Shown: positions 8,001-16,849, counted from the stretch's first letter. The stretch is DNA of 64,000 bases from Egaibacter danicus (GCA_016707075.1 JADJII010000002.1:409728-473727); one strand, 5' to 3'. Program-made: numbers and translations. The notes: generated by a model not told the origin, from the letters alone.

Positions 8001-10819
8001 CGGCGACGGTCGGTTTTTCAGGCCTCTCCGAAATCGCACGTGCACTGGAGCAGGCTCTGCAACATGTGCAGCTACATGCTCAGGGAACTGCCAATGAAGC
8101 CCGGGACTTTGTCGAGGCCGCCGAAGAAATAAGGCACCTTTTGCACCAGTTTGCGGCTGGTTTCCTCAAGGAACCCAACCCCCAGATTCTGGATGCCTTG
8201 AGGTCCATTCTGGACACCCAGTTCCCGGTGCTTGTGCATGAAGAGTCGCTCAAGGGCGACAGTGTTTTTGCTGACCTCCTTCAGTATGACGAGGCTCCGA
8301 AGCCCCCGGCGTCAGAAGATATCGTCGAGCCAAGCCATGCTGTGGAACCAGTTGTCTCGGCACCGGTGTCCGAAATGCGTCAGGATGGGCAGGCGTTTGC
8401 TGGATTGACTGCCGCATCGCAGCGGGTAGTTGTTCAGGAGAGCGATGACGACATTGATCTCACCGATTCGCTTGATGCGGATCTTTTCCCGATTTTTGAA
8501 GAAGAAGCTCTGGAGTTGATGCCACAACTTGGTGGTGCACTTCGTCAGTGGTCAGCACGACCTGACAATCTTGGTGCTCGCGCTGAAGTCTTGCGGGTAT
8601 TGCACACGCTCAAGGGCAGTGCGCGGCTGGCCGGTGCCATGCGTCTTGGTGAAATGACGCACCGCCTGGAATCTGCCGTGGAGAGTCTGGGCACTGAACA
8701 GCTCGAGACATCGCTGGTAGAGCCTTTACTGGCCCGTTTCGATAGCATCCAGGAAGATTTTGACGCTCTGCGTGCCAGCCCTGAGCAAAAGCAGAGCCTG
8801 CCAGAAACCCCGCTTGCGCCGGTTGATGAGATCCCTTCGGAAGAGACTGAACCTGTTCCGCAGGAAGCAGCAACATCGACATCGGCAACGTTTGCGCCCA
8901 TTCGTTCCTCTGCAGTGGTGTCGGTCAGGCCGGTGGGCAGTCAGTCCGTACGGGTCCGCTCGCAGCTTCTCGACCGTCTGGTCAATCAGGCTGGTGAAGT
9001 GATGATCACCCGTTCCAGGCTTGATGCCCGACTCGGGCAGCTTCGCGGTTCCCTTGGCGAACTGACAGGCAATCTGGATCGGCTTCGGCATCAGCTCAGG
9101 GATATTGAAGTGCAGGCTGAGTCCCAGATGCAGTCCCGCCTGGCACAGGCCAAAGACTCTGCGCAGGGATTCGACCCGCTCGAGTTTGACCGTTTCACCC
9201 GCGTTCAGGAACTGACCCGGATGATGGCTGAGTCGGTTAACGACGTTGCGACCGTGCAGCGAAACCTGCAACGTGCCCTGGAAGGAACCGAGGACGATCT
9301 GATTGCCCAGGCACGCCAGGCACGCGAACTGCAGCGCGATTTGCTGCGCACGCGAATGGTGGAGTTTGAGAGTATTTCAGAACGCCTCTACGGGGTTATG
9401 AGACAAGCCTCCAAAGACTCGGGCAAGCAGGTCAAGCTGGACATCACGGGTGGATCCATGGAAATGGACCGTGGAGTTCTGGAGCGTATGGCGCCCGCTT
9501 TCGAACACATTTTGCGCAATGCCGTGGCGCATGGCATCGAAGACAATTCAGCACGATCGGCGGCAGGCAAGCCTTCCGTTGGGACAGTCGCCATTTCCTT
9601 GCACCATCAGAGTAACGATGTGTCTGTCGAGTTCTCTGACGATGGGAGTGGCCTGAATCTGGAGCGTATTCGCGCAAAGGCGGTCAGCAACGGTCTGGTG
9701 CCAGCGGGCACGGTCTTGAGCGATGCCGAGGCTGCGGATTTGATCTTCATGCCCGGTTTGTCTACGGCCACTGAAGTCACCGAACTGGCTGGTCGTGGTA
9801 TCGGCATGGACGTTGTCCGCGCGGAGGTGAATGCGCTTGGCGGACGAATTGAAACGTCCACCAAACCAGGGCTCGGCACCACCTTTCGGCTGGTATTGCC
9901 TTTGACGACGGCGGTGACCCAGGTTGTCATGCTGAGGCTGGGTTCCATCAGTGTTGGGGTACCCGCCAATATTGTCGAGATCGTGAAGCGTGTTTCGGCG
10001 AAGGATCTTGAACAGGCCTACCAAACAGCGGCTTTCCCGCACGATGGCGAACAGGTGCCATTCTTCTGGTCGGGTGCGCTTTTGCAGACATCTCCTCAGA
10101 GCATGGAGACGGTTGCCCGCAACTACCCGGTTGCCATCTTCCGTAGCGCTGGTCAGCGTGTAGCGGTCCACGTTGATGAAGTTCTGGGAAACCAGGAGGT
10201 CGTCGTCAAGAACCTGGGTCCCCAGATGTCGCGTTTGCCGGGTTTGACCGGCATGTCCATTCTGGCTTCTGGTGCTGTCGTGTTGATTTACAACCCCGTC
10301 GCACTGGCGGTCGTCTATGGTGATCAGGCGCGGCAAATGCGCTCAGATTCCGTGAACGCCACTGCCCATGCAGCCGCCCAGAAACTGGCTGGTATTGCAG
10401 AGCCGCTGGCCAGTACTGGCAAAAACCAGATCCCGCTTGTGCTGGTGGTGGATGATTCAATCACGGTACGTCGCGTCACCCAGCGTTTGTTATTGCGTGA
10501 GGGCTACAGGGTGGCCATGGCTGCGGATGGCCTGCAGGCGCTGGAACGACTGCAGGAAGAAAAGCCGGCGGTGGTACTTTCAGACATCGAGATGCCCCGC
10601 ATGGACGGCTTCGACCTGGCCCGCAATATTCGTGGTGACAAGAATTTGAGCGACTTGCCCATTATCATGATCACGTCACGGATTGCCGAGAAGCATCGTG
10701 ACCACGCGAAGGAACTGGGAGTTGATCATTACCTCGGCAAGCCCTACTCGGAAGACGAATTGCTGGGCTTGGTCCGCAGCTACTGTTTCGCCGAAGACGC
10801 TGTGATCAACCCGGTTTGA
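5096..10819 (+). CDS. chpA: ChpA/PilL, hybrid CheA-like histidine kinase with several HPt domains and a receiver
   Basis: A very large cytoplasmic kinase of 1907 residues for type IV pilus chemosensing. Three histidine phosphotransfer H-boxes are visible: FHTLKGSSRMVG near residue 683, LAHSLSGSSATVGF near 962 and LHTLKGSARLAG near 1168. The CheA dimerisation and ATPase core follows, with an N-box HILRNAVAHGIED near 1472, DDGSGLNLERI and GRGIGMDVVRAEV. A CheW-like domain and a C-terminal receiver with phospho-Asp in LSDIEMPRMDG (about 1830) complete it. ATG 5096 is preferred over the in-frame GTG at 5084 because AGGAG at 5080-5084 overlaps that GTG. The 3' end overlaps the convergent photolyase gene by 14 bases. 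Confidence 0.88.
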   Translation: MQTNAAAVGDQDSVIADLGPLAWVLEELRKSLEGATKAMRRFVRDAELARGADIAELDASHLRIARQQLHQAVGALEMVGLEAPAKVLRAMEALAQKFVQRPELCSDVAATKLERASFALTEYLEGVLKGKSASAVALFPQYRDVLELAGGDRVHPADLWSIEWRWIDAELSPRPETLAYGPETRARVDQAVLKVVKTGDARAAIAMRDISLGLSSGHSGLERRVFWKIAAAFFEAIAQGLCPADVYVKRVASRVILQYTTLARGEKGVSDRLAQDMLFFCAQAIPPEGAKLLVLPAIRAAYRLTRSKPFAYDTTQFGRFDPALLVQARKRIASATETWSALAGGDTNRLKMAAEQFAAVSESILKLHPECGDLARALTHAIDATTKTGEPPSTPVAMEVATAVLYLDAAYADLDPTESQMAERSRRLAHRLEHVISGGQPEPLEGWMEELYRRVSDRQTMGSVVDELRTTLGEVEKSLDQFFRNPHDKVPLHEVPSKLAQMRGVFSVLGLDQASLATMRLRDSAEKFLVDEIDEQTLRSGIFEKLGNSLGALGFLIDMLSYQRALAKKLFVYDEELGEFKPLMGREKAAAVEAPQVEEVVDFKSSGWSGDAVNSRLPVEEARSSQMQPLTKVAAPEPEIDQELRDIFLEEAREVVQTGLAAVKALAADPADLGEQTTLRRSFHTLKGSSRMVGLNEFGEAAWSLEQLLNTWLAEQKPASEELVHLSHESLMGFGRWVEDIAKVSDPGWNAQAFRDAADGLRLNNKVVTLRLPGGVQPDGAAADSAWAPTGWGADLQPDFEETQVSGFMPVLEEEVKPASVSPQPASFAATQFQEAPTARSLSPSEKPATHDLAPLAMEDIDFGGHAEPATTAPPAAIPAPEPIEPVVEPVLDAQDSLSPSAGQPYDDADQVKVIGPLRIGIPLYNVFLNEADEWSRHLSTELAEWSLELHQPLPDTAVALAHSLSGSSATVGFSGLSEIARALEQALQHVQLHAQGTANEARDFVEAAEEIRHLLHQFAAGFLKEPNPQILDALRSILDTQFPVLVHEESLKGDSVFADLLQYDEAPKPPASEDIVEPSHAVEPVVSAPVSEMRQDGQAFAGLTAASQRVVVQESDDDIDLTDSLDADLFPIFEEEALELMPQLGGALRQWSARPDNLGARAEVLRVLHTLKGSARLAGAMRLGEMTHRLESAVESLGTEQLETSLVEPLLARFDSIQEDFDALRASPEQKQSLPETPLAPVDEIPSEETEPVPQEAATSTSATFAPIRSSAVVSVRPVGSQSVRVRSQLLDRLVNQAGEVMITRSRLDARLGQLRGSLGELTGNLDRLRHQLRDIEVQAESQMQSRLAQAKDSAQGFDPLEFDRFTRVQELTRMMAESVNDVATVQRNLQRALEGTEDDLIAQARQARELQRDLLRTRMVEFESISERLYGVMRQASKDSGKQVKLDITGGSMEMDRGVLERMAPAFEHILRNAVAHGIEDNSARSAAGKPSVGTVAISLHHQSNDVSVEFSDDGSGLNLERIRAKAVSNGLVPAGTVLSDAEAADLIFMPGLSTATEVTELAGRGIGMDVVRAEVNALGGRIETSTKPGLGTTFRLVLPLTTAVTQVVMLRLGSISVGVPANIVEIVKRVSAKDLEQAYQTAAFPHDGEQVPFFWSGALLQTSPQSMETVARNYPVAIFRSAGQRVAVHVDEVLGNQEVVVKNLGPQMSRLPGLTGMSILASGAVVLIYNPVALAVVYGDQARQMRSDSVNATAHAAAQKLAGIAEPLASTGKNQIPLVLVVDDSITVRRVTQRLLLREGYRVAMAADGLQALERLQEEKPAVVLSDIEMPRMDGFDLARNIRGDKNLSDLPIIMITSRIAEKHRDHAKELGVDHYLGKPYSEDELLGLVRSYCFAEDAVINPV

Positions 10820-12275
10820 TTTTTTTCACAACCGCGTATCGCTGAAGGGTCAGTGCTCTGGCTTCTTCATGTGATATGACCGGTTTTGGGTATGTCTTCC
10901 CAAGCACAACACCGCACGCGGCCAGAACTTCGGGGCTGGCCAGCCAGGGTGCGTGGAGCACCTTGCTTGGCAGCTTTGACAGTTGCGGCAGGTAGCGCCG
11001 GATGAACTTGCCCTCGGCATCGAACTTCTCGCTCTGGCTGATTGGGTTGAAAATCCGGAAATAGGGCTGGGCATCGCAGCCGCTTGAACTGACCCACTGC
11101 CAGCCACCATTGTTGGCAGACAAGTCGAAGTCATTGAGTTTTTCGGCAAAGTAGCTTTCACCCCATTGCCAGTTGATACCCAGGTCTTTCACCAGAAAGC
11201 TGCCGGCCACCATGCGCAGACGGTTGTGCATATACCCGGTCTGGTTGATCTGGGCCATGGCGGCATCCACCAGTGGATAACCTGTTTGACCCTCACACCA
11301 GGCCTTGAACAGCGATTGCGCATGGTCGCCTGCCTCCCACTGGATGGCGTCGTATTCGGGTTTGTACGAGCCGTGGGCCACATGCGGGAAATTCGCCAGA
11401 ATCTGGAAATAGAAATCCCGCCAGACCAGTTCACTGAGCCAGACGGCTGCGCCTTTGCTGCCGTGCAGGGTTCGTTGCCAGGCTGTTGCAACCAGCCGCC
11501 GGATGGAAACGGTACCAAACCGCAGGTGCACACCTAGATAGCTGGGGCCTTTCACGCCGGGAAAATTGCGTGTTTCATCGTAGCGGTCCATTCGGTCAAA
11601 AAATGTCGAGAACAACTCTGACGCCCCTGCCGACCCCGTCGGGATTTTCAGTCCAGACAAATTCGTTTGCCCGAAGCCGAGCTCTGCGAGCGTCATCACC
11701 CCACGACGCAACGCTGCGGGGCGTTCCGCCAGGGACTTGGCCATCGGAATGGCATCGCGGGCTTCCAGGCAGGCGTCATCAAGCCGTGCCAGCCAGGCAT
11801 TCTTGTAGGGCGTAAAAACGCCATAAGGCGTTCCCGCTTTGGTCAGTATTTCGCGGCCTTCGAAAATGACGTGATCCTTGACGGTTTGAAAAGAAATACC
11901 GTGGTCCGCCAGGGCCTCCCGGGCTTTGGTATCCCTTGCGATGGCCTGCGGTTCGTAGTCGCGGGCTGCAAATACCACCTGGGCGTTTAGTTCGCTGGCC
12001 AGCCGCACCACCTCCTGATAGCCCACGCCTTGCCGGACGATGATTCCGGCTCCAGGTTTGTTGCTCAGCGTCCGCAGGTCCTCATCCAGGCCGACCAGAG
12101 ACTCCCTGATGAATTCCACGCGGCGGTCTTGCCTGGGCAAGCCGTCCAGAATGTCCCGGTCAAAAACGAAGACACAATGCACCTTTTTGCAGCTTGTCAG
12201 TGCAGACCACAAGGCCGTGTTGTCGTTGGTTCTCAGGTCGCGTCTGAACCAAACAACGCCCGTGTCAAATTGCAT
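10806..12275 (-). CDS. phrB: Deoxyribodipyrimidine photolyase (class I CPD photolyase/cryptochrome family)
   Basis: A 489-residue flavoprotein that would split UV-induced pyrimidine dimers with blue light. The N-terminus (VVWFRRDLRTNDNTALWSAL) is the antenna-domain signature. The C-terminal FAD domain has MHNRLRMVAGSFLVKDL, NNGGWQWVSSSGCDAQPYFR and IFNPISQSEKFDAEGKFIRR, which match class I CPD photolyases rather than animal-type cryptochromes. The length is normal. It is convergent with chpA and divergent from yqgE, only 27 bases away. Confidence 0.93.
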   Translation of the reverse strand: MQFDTGVVWFRRDLRTNDNTALWSALTSCKKVHCVFVFDRDILDGLPRQDRRVEFIRESLVGLDEDLRTLSNKPGAGIIVRQGVGYQEVVRLASELNAQVVFAARDYEPQAIARDTKAREALADHGISFQTVKDHVIFEGREILTKAGTPYGVFTPYKNAWLARLDDACLEARDAIPMAKSLAERPAALRRGVMTLAELGFGQTNLSGLKIPTGSAGASELFSTFFDRMDRYDETRNFPGVKGPSYLGVHLRFGTVSIRRLVATAWQRTLHGSKGAAVWLSELVWRDFYFQILANFPHVAHGSYKPEYDAIQWEAGDHAQSLFKAWCEGQTGYPLVDAAMAQINQTGYMHNRLRMVAGSFLVKDLGINWQWGESYFAEKLNDFDLSANNGGWQWVSSSGCDAQPYFRIFNPISQSEKFDAEGKFIRRYLPQLSKLPSKVLHAPWLASPEVLAACGVVLGKTYPKPVISHEEARALTLQRYAVVKKIKPG

Positions 12276-12302
12276 TTACATGACCCCCGTTAAAATTCCA
12301 GC

Positions 12303-12902
12303 ATGTCCAATGATTCTGCCCCCATTAACCTCACGAATCATTTTCTGATCGCCATGCCCGGACTGGAGGATGCAATATTCTCCCGCAGCGTGGTTTATGT
12401 GTGCGAACACAGCGAACGCGGCTCACTCGGACTGGTCATCAACAAGCCAAGTGACATTGACCTCAAGGTGCTGTTTGAAAAGGTCGAACTGCCCCTCAAG
12501 CGTGAGGATCTGCTTCAAACGCCCGTCTTCAAGGGGGGCCCGGTGCAGACGGATCGTGGTTTCGTTTTGCACGAGCCCATGCTGACGCAGACTGACAAAC
12601 CGGGTGAATCTGTTTACGCCTCCACCATGACTATTCCGGGTGGTCTGGAAATGACCACTTCCAAGGATGTTCTGGAAGCCTTGTCCATGGGTGCTGGGCC
12701 GAAGAAAGTTCTGGTTTCACTGGGCTATTCAGCTTGGGGAGAGGGGCAGCTGGAATCAGAACTGTCCGAAAACAGCTGGCTGACTGTGGATGCAGATCGC
12801 AGTGTCATCTTCGATACGCCGGTTGAGCAACGCTATGACAAGGCACTTGCATTGCTGGGGTTCCAGTCCTGGATGCTGTCACCCGATGCGGGGCACGCGT
12901 GA
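12303..12902 (+). CDS. yqgE: YqgE/AlgH family protein (DUF179, UPF0301)
   Basis: A 199-residue member of the UPF0301 family. It carries the typical N-terminal NHFLIAMPGLEDAIFSRSVVYVCEH and, later, KGGPVQTDRGFVLHEP and SLGYSAWGEGQLE. The biochemical role of the family is unknown; the Pseudomonas homologue AlgH has been linked to alginate regulation. The 3' end overlaps the start of ruvX by four bases, a gene pair conserved in many proteobacteria, which supports both calls. No signal peptide is seen. Confidence 0.92.
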   Translation: MSNDSAPINLTNHFLIAMPGLEDAIFSRSVVYVCEHSERGSLGLVINKPSDIDLKVLFEKVELPLKREDLLQTPVFKGGPVQTDRGFVLHEPMLTQTDKPGESVYASTMTIPGGLEMTTSKDVLEALSMGAGPKKVLVSLGYSAWGEGQLESELSENSWLTVDADRSVIFDTPVEQRYDKALALLGFQSWMLSPDAGHA

Positions 12903-13324
12903 AAATAGAAACGCAACCTGTTCAGGCTAGAGTTGACGCTGGCCTGCGCACCTTTCTTGCATTCGATTTCGGACTCAAACGCACCGGTGTTGCGGTCGGC
13001 AACAGACTGACCCGTGGCGCCCAGCCTCAGCCCACCATCGCTGCCGAGGGAGATGCCCGTTTCGTGAAAATCAGCAAGCTCATCCAGGAATGGCAGCCCG
13101 ATGCGCTGGTGATCGGCGTGCCATTCCACCCCGATGGCGCGGAGCACGACAATACGCTGCGTGCGCGCAAGTTTGGCCGGCAATTGCATGGCCGGTTCAA
13201 TTTGCCCGTGTTTGAAGTGGACGAACGCTACAGCACAACCGAGGCGTTGGCTGGTGGTGCGAAGGATGCCGATGCCGCCGCAGCCTGCATCATTCTTGAG
13301 CAATTTTTAAGGAGCATTCCATGA
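12899..13324 (+). CDS. ruvX: Putative pre-16S rRNA nuclease / Holliday junction resolvase-like protein
   Basis: A 141-residue RNase H-fold nuclease of the YqgF family. The catalytic Asp is in FLAFDFGLKRTGVAVGN, a further acidic site is in FEVDERYSTTEA, and the C-terminal Asp is in AKDADAAAACIILEQFL. E. coli YqgF helps mature the 5' end of 16S rRNA. Translation starts at GTG 12899, which shares the GTGA overlap with yqgE, and the gene end overlaps pyrR by four bases. Complete and of usual length. Confidence 0.9.
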   Translation: MKIETQPVQARVDAGLRTFLAFDFGLKRTGVAVGNRLTRGAQPQPTIAAEGDARFVKISKLIQEWQPDALVIGVPFHPDGAEHDNTLRARKFGRQLHGRFNLPVFEVDERYSTTEALAGGAKDADAAAACIILEQFLRSIP

Positions 13325-13818
13325 GCGTACTGGCGCTGGATGCAGAAGCCCTGTACCGCGACCTGTTGCGTGGCGTGCAGTCCATGAGCCATGCCAAAAC
13401 CAGGCTGGTGGGCATCACGTCTGGCGGCGCCTGGCTGGCTGAACGCTTGCAGCGTGACCTGAACCTGCCGGATCAACCCGGTGTGATCTCGTCCAGCATG
13501 CACCGCGATGATTTCGCCAGCAGGGGCTTGGCCTCAGGTGGGCAGACACGCCTTCCGTTCGATGTGAAGGATGCCGAGATCCTGATTCTGGACGATGTGC
13601 TCTACACCGGGCGTACCATCCGCGCGGTCATCAATGAGCTGTTTGACTATGGCCGTCCGGCGAGTGTCATGCTGGCTGTGCTGGTGGATCGCGGTGGCCG
13701 CGAGTTGCCTATCCAGGCCGACTTTGCCGCTGCCCGGGTCACGTTACCAGCCAGCCAGTCACTCGCTCTCGCGCGCAGCGAGTCCGGCGTGTTCAGCTTC
13801 AACGTCAAGACGCGGTAA
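13321..13818 (+). CDS. pyrR: PyrR bifunctional protein (uracil phosphoribosyltransferase / pyr regulator)
   Basis: A 165-residue type I phosphoribosyltransferase-fold protein. The PRPP-binding loop is visible in ILILDDVLYTGRTIRAVINEL, and the flanking VMLAVLVDRGGRELPIQADF and the SSSMHRDDF segment fit PyrR. In Gram-positives PyrR is an RNA-binding attenuator; in proteobacteria it more likely acts as UPRTase or with another mechanism, so regulation is not assumed. It overlaps ruvX by four bases and lies six bases before pyrB, indicating one operon for UMP synthesis. Confidence 0.9.
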   Translation: MSVLALDAEALYRDLLRGVQSMSHAKTRLVGITSGGAWLAERLQRDLNLPDQPGVISSSMHRDDFASRGLASGGQTRLPFDVKDAEILILDDVLYTGRTIRAVINELFDYGRPASVMLAVLVDRGGRELPIQADFAAARVTLPASQSLALARSESGVFSFNVKTR

Positions 13819-13824
13819 CCGACC

Positions 13825-14786
13825 ATGCTGTACAAACGCAACCCCCAACTCAACAAAAACGGTGAACTCATTCACCTGCTGTCGGTGGAAGGGCTCCCCA
13901 AAAGCATCCTCACCCACATTCTGGATACCGCTGAAAACTTTGTCAGCGTCAATGACCGCGAAGTCAAAAAGTCCCCCTGCTGCGGGGCAAGAGCGTCTTC
14001 AACCTGTTTTTTGAAAACTCCACACGCACCCGCACCACCTTCGAAATTGCCGCCACCCGTCTCAGTGCGGACGTGATCAATCTGGACATTTCCCGCTCGT
14101 CAGCGTCCAAGGGCGAATCGCTGCTAGACACCATCGCCAACCTCAGCGCCATGGCAGCAGACATGTTTGTGGTGCGCCATAGTGAGTCTGGTGCGCCGTA
14201 TCTGATTGCCCAGCACGTGGCGCCCCATGTGCATGTGATCAACGCGGGCGATGGCCGCCACGCTCATCCGACGCAGGGCCTGCTGGACATGTTCACCATC
14301 CGGCACTTCAAGAAAGACTTTGCCAACCTGACCGTCGCCATTGTGGGCGATGTGCTGCACTCCCGCGTGGCCCGGTCAGACATTCACGCGCTGACGACGC
14401 TGGGCTGCGCCGAAGTGCGCGTGGTGGGCCCCAAGACGCTGGTGCCGGCTGACTTGGCTCAGATGGGTGTGCGGGTGTGTCACACGCTGGACGAAGGCAT
14501 CCGGGGTTGCGATGTCATCATCATGCTGCGCCTGCAGAGTGAGCGCATGAGTGGTGCACTGCTGCCCTCCAGCCAGGAGTTCTTCAAGAGCTACGGCCTG
14601 ACACCTGAAAGATTGCTTCTGGCGAAACCGGACTGCATCGTGATGCACCCCGGCCCGATCAACCGCGGGGTGGAAATTGACTCTGCGGTGGTTGATGGCA
14701 AGCAAAGCGTGATCCTGCCGCAGGTGACCTTTGGCATCGCGGTGCGCATGGCGGTGATGAGCATCGTGGCCGGCAATGAAGCCTGA
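13825..14786 (+). pseudogene. pyrB: Aspartate carbamoyltransferase catalytic subunit, interrupted by a one-base frameshift
   Basis: Together the two reading frames give a full ATCase of about 320 residues that would condense carbamoyl phosphate and aspartate. The first frame (from ATG 13825) ends its homology at NDREVKK. The second frame then continues VPLLRGKSVFNLFFENSTRT, holding the carbamoyl-phosphate STRT motif, and goes on to HVINAGDGRHAHPTQGLLD and VMHPGPINRGVEI. The break lies at 13966-13972 in an AAAAA run beside CCCCC: one missing A restores the family sequence exactly. The gene is flanked by intact pyrR and pyrC', and the protein is otherwise conserved, so a sequencing or assembly indel is the simplest explanation; a real mutation remains possible. 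Confidence 0.85.
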
Positions 14787-14819
14787 TCGCGTAAAGGGCA
14801 ATCCAGTGACGGACAGAAC

Positions 14820-16112
14820 ATGAAACTACTGATCAAGGGCGGCCGGGTCATCAACCCCGCCAGCGGGTTCGACGCAGTCTGCGACATGGCCATCGCGGCC
14901 GGGCGCATTGTTGCCATCCAGAACATCCCGGCAGATTTTGTGCCCAACAAGACCATTGACGCATCAAACTGCATCGTGGCACCAGGCTTGATGGACTTGG
15001 CCGTGCGCCTGCGCGAGCCCGGCCACGAACATGAAGGCATGCTGGAATCCGAGATGGCTGCCGCGGTGGCCGGTGGCGTCACCAGTGTGGTGTGTGCGCC
15101 CGATACCGAGCCCGTGCTGGATGAGCCGGGTCTTGTGGAAATGCTCAAGTTCCGGTCCGAGCGCCTGCACCAGGCCCGCGTGTTCCCGCTGGGCGCACTC
15201 ACGCGTGACCTCAAGGGCGAGGTGCTCACTGAGATGGTGGAGTTGACCGAGGCGGGCTGCATCGCTTTCAGCCAGGCCGAAGTGCCGCTGGTCAACACCC
15301 AGGTGCTGCAGCGGGCCATGCAATACGCCAGCACATTTGGCTATGCCATCTGGCTGCGCCCACAGGAATATTTTCTGGGCAAAGGCGTGGCTGCCAGCGG
15401 CGCACTGGCCACGCGCATGGGTCTGAGCGGCGTGCCTGTTGCCGCCGAAACGATTGCGCTGCACACCATTTTTGAGCTGATGAAAAGCACCGATGCCCGG
15501 GTGCACCTGTGTCGCATCAGCAGTGCAGCCGGCGTGGCGCTGGTACGTCAGGCCAAGGCGGAGGGGCTCAAGGTGACCTGTGACGTCAGCATCAACTCGC
15601 TGCACCTCACCGATGTGGACGTGGGCTACTTCGACAGCCGCATGCGCTTGAACCCGCCGCTGCGCCAGCAGCGTGACCGCGACGCCTTGCGCGCCGGGCT
15701 TGCCGACGGAACCATCGACGTGCTGGTGTCGGACCACACACCGGTGGATGAAGATGAAAAAGCCCTGCCTTTCGCTGAGAGCGAGCCGGGCGCCACCGGG
15801 CTTGAGCTGCTGCTCAGCCTGGCGCTCAAGTGGAGCAATGACAGCAGCGCCGGCCTGACACGTGCATTGGCCGTGTTGACCAGTTCCCCTGCAGCGGTTC
15901 TGGGCGATTCATTGGGCACGCTGGCGGCCAGTGCGGGCCAGCTTGTGGCCGGTGGCATCGCCGACCTGTGCGTGTTTGACCCCGCCGCCAGTTGGACCGT
16001 GGAGCCCGCCGCACTGCGCAGCCAGGGCAAACACACGCCGTTCTCGGGATATGAGCTGCCCGGGCGGGTTCGCTGCACCGTGGTGGGTGGTCACATCGCT
16101 TTTGAAGCTTGA
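14820..16112 (+). CDS. pyrX: Dihydroorotase-like protein without metal ligands (PyrC'/PyrX type)
   Basis: A 430-residue amidohydrolase-fold protein of the dihydroorotase family. The usual zinc-binding HxH before LREPG is replaced: the sequence reads APGLMDLAVRLREPGHEHEG, and the later histidine region reads HLCRISSAA instead of HxCHxS. The last Asp is kept (VSDHTPVDEDE), but not the usual His. Such proteins in Pseudomonas-type ATCases are inactive and serve as structural partners of PyrB, so a PyrB-PyrC' complex is inferred. It follows pyrB by 33 bases and overlaps the acyltransferase start. A true dihydroorotase must be elsewhere. Confidence 0.85.
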   Translation: MKLLIKGGRVINPASGFDAVCDMAIAAGRIVAIQNIPADFVPNKTIDASNCIVAPGLMDLAVRLREPGHEHEGMLESEMAAAVAGGVTSVVCAPDTEPVLDEPGLVEMLKFRSERLHQARVFPLGALTRDLKGEVLTEMVELTEAGCIAFSQAEVPLVNTQVLQRAMQYASTFGYAIWLRPQEYFLGKGVAASGALATRMGLSGVPVAAETIALHTIFELMKSTDARVHLCRISSAAGVALVRQAKAEGLKVTCDVSINSLHLTDVDVGYFDSRMRLNPPLRQQRDRDALRAGLADGTIDVLVSDHTPVDEDEKALPFAESEPGATGLELLLSLALKWSNDSSAGLTRALAVLTSSPAAVLGDSLGTLAASAGQLVAGGIADLCVFDPAASWTVEPAALRSQGKHTPFSGYELPGRVRCTVVGGHIAFEA

Positions 16113-16849
16113 AATCTGCTCAAGCCTGCTGGAAGTTGCTGCGCGTTCTGGCCTGCGTTCTTTCGGGTTTTCTTACCATTGTGTTTGTCTTCCCGCGTCT
16201 GAGTCAGGAGCAGCGGGAATACAGGGTCCAGGCCTGGGCTCTCAAGATGCTTGCCTGCCTGGCTATTAAATTGGTAGTGAAAGGTAAGCCACCTGTCAGT
16301 GGCCCGGTCTTGCTGGCGGCGAATCACATTTCATGGCTCGACATACTGGTGATGCACGCTGCGCGCCACTGTCGCTTTGTCTCCAAGTCTGACGTGAAGC
16401 ACTGGCCGCTGATCGGCACGCTGGCCACCGGCGCAGGCACGCTATACATCGAACGCGAGTCCCGTCGAGACGCCATGCGTGTGGTGCACCACATGGCCGA
16501 GAGCCTGCGCGCGGGCGATGTGCTGGCCGTGTTCCCCGAGGGCACCACCAGCAACGGCGTGGACCTGCTGCCGTTTCATGCCAATCTGATTCAGGCCGCC
16601 ATCTCCGCCGGGTCGCCGGTGCAACCGGTGGCGCTGAGTTTTGTGGACCGCACCACGGGCCAGACCAGTCTGGCGCCCTGTTACATCGACGACGACACGC
16701 TGGTCGGCTCCATCTGGCGCACGCTGCGCACGCCCAACATTGCGGCGGTGGTGACGTTTGGCGACGCGCAGCTAGCTGAAGGGCGAAATCGACGGGCCTG
16801 GGCGGCAGATTTGCGCGGTGCTATTGCCGGGATGCGGTCCTCTTCCTGA
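16109..16849 (+). CDS. 1-acylglycerol-3-phosphate O-acyltransferase family protein (PlsC-like)
   Basis: A 246-residue membrane-associated acyltransferase. One hydrophobic segment lies near residues 12-30, followed by the catalytic NHISWLDI (HX4D) motif, and later the FPEGTTSNG motif that binds the glycerol phosphate group. It would acylate lysophosphatidate or a lyso-lipid such as an ornithine lipid precursor; the exact substrate is uncertain. Translation from TTG 16109 overlaps the pyrC' stop by four bases, so it is the last gene of the pyr operon. A repeat begins one base after its stop codon. Confidence 0.83.
   Translation: MKSAQACWKLLRVLACVLSGFLTIVFVFPRLSQEQREYRVQAWALKMLACLAIKLVVKGKPPVSGPVLLAANHISWLDILVMHAARHCRFVSKSDVKHWPLIGTLATGAGTLYIERESRRDAMRVVHHMAESLRAGDVLAVFPEGTTSNGVDLLPFHANLIQAAISAGSPVQPVALSFVDRTTGQTSLAPCYIDDDTLVGSIWRTLRTPNIAAVVTFGDAQLAEGRNRRAWAADLRGAIAGMRSSS

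Noticed and set aside
13966..13975. Programmed -1 frameshifting to make full-length PyrB
   Set aside because: Slippage at C-AAA-AAG would give the right product, but the heptamer is not a full A-AAA-AAG site, no stimulatory structure is evident, and ATCase is not known to use frameshifting. An indel is simpler.
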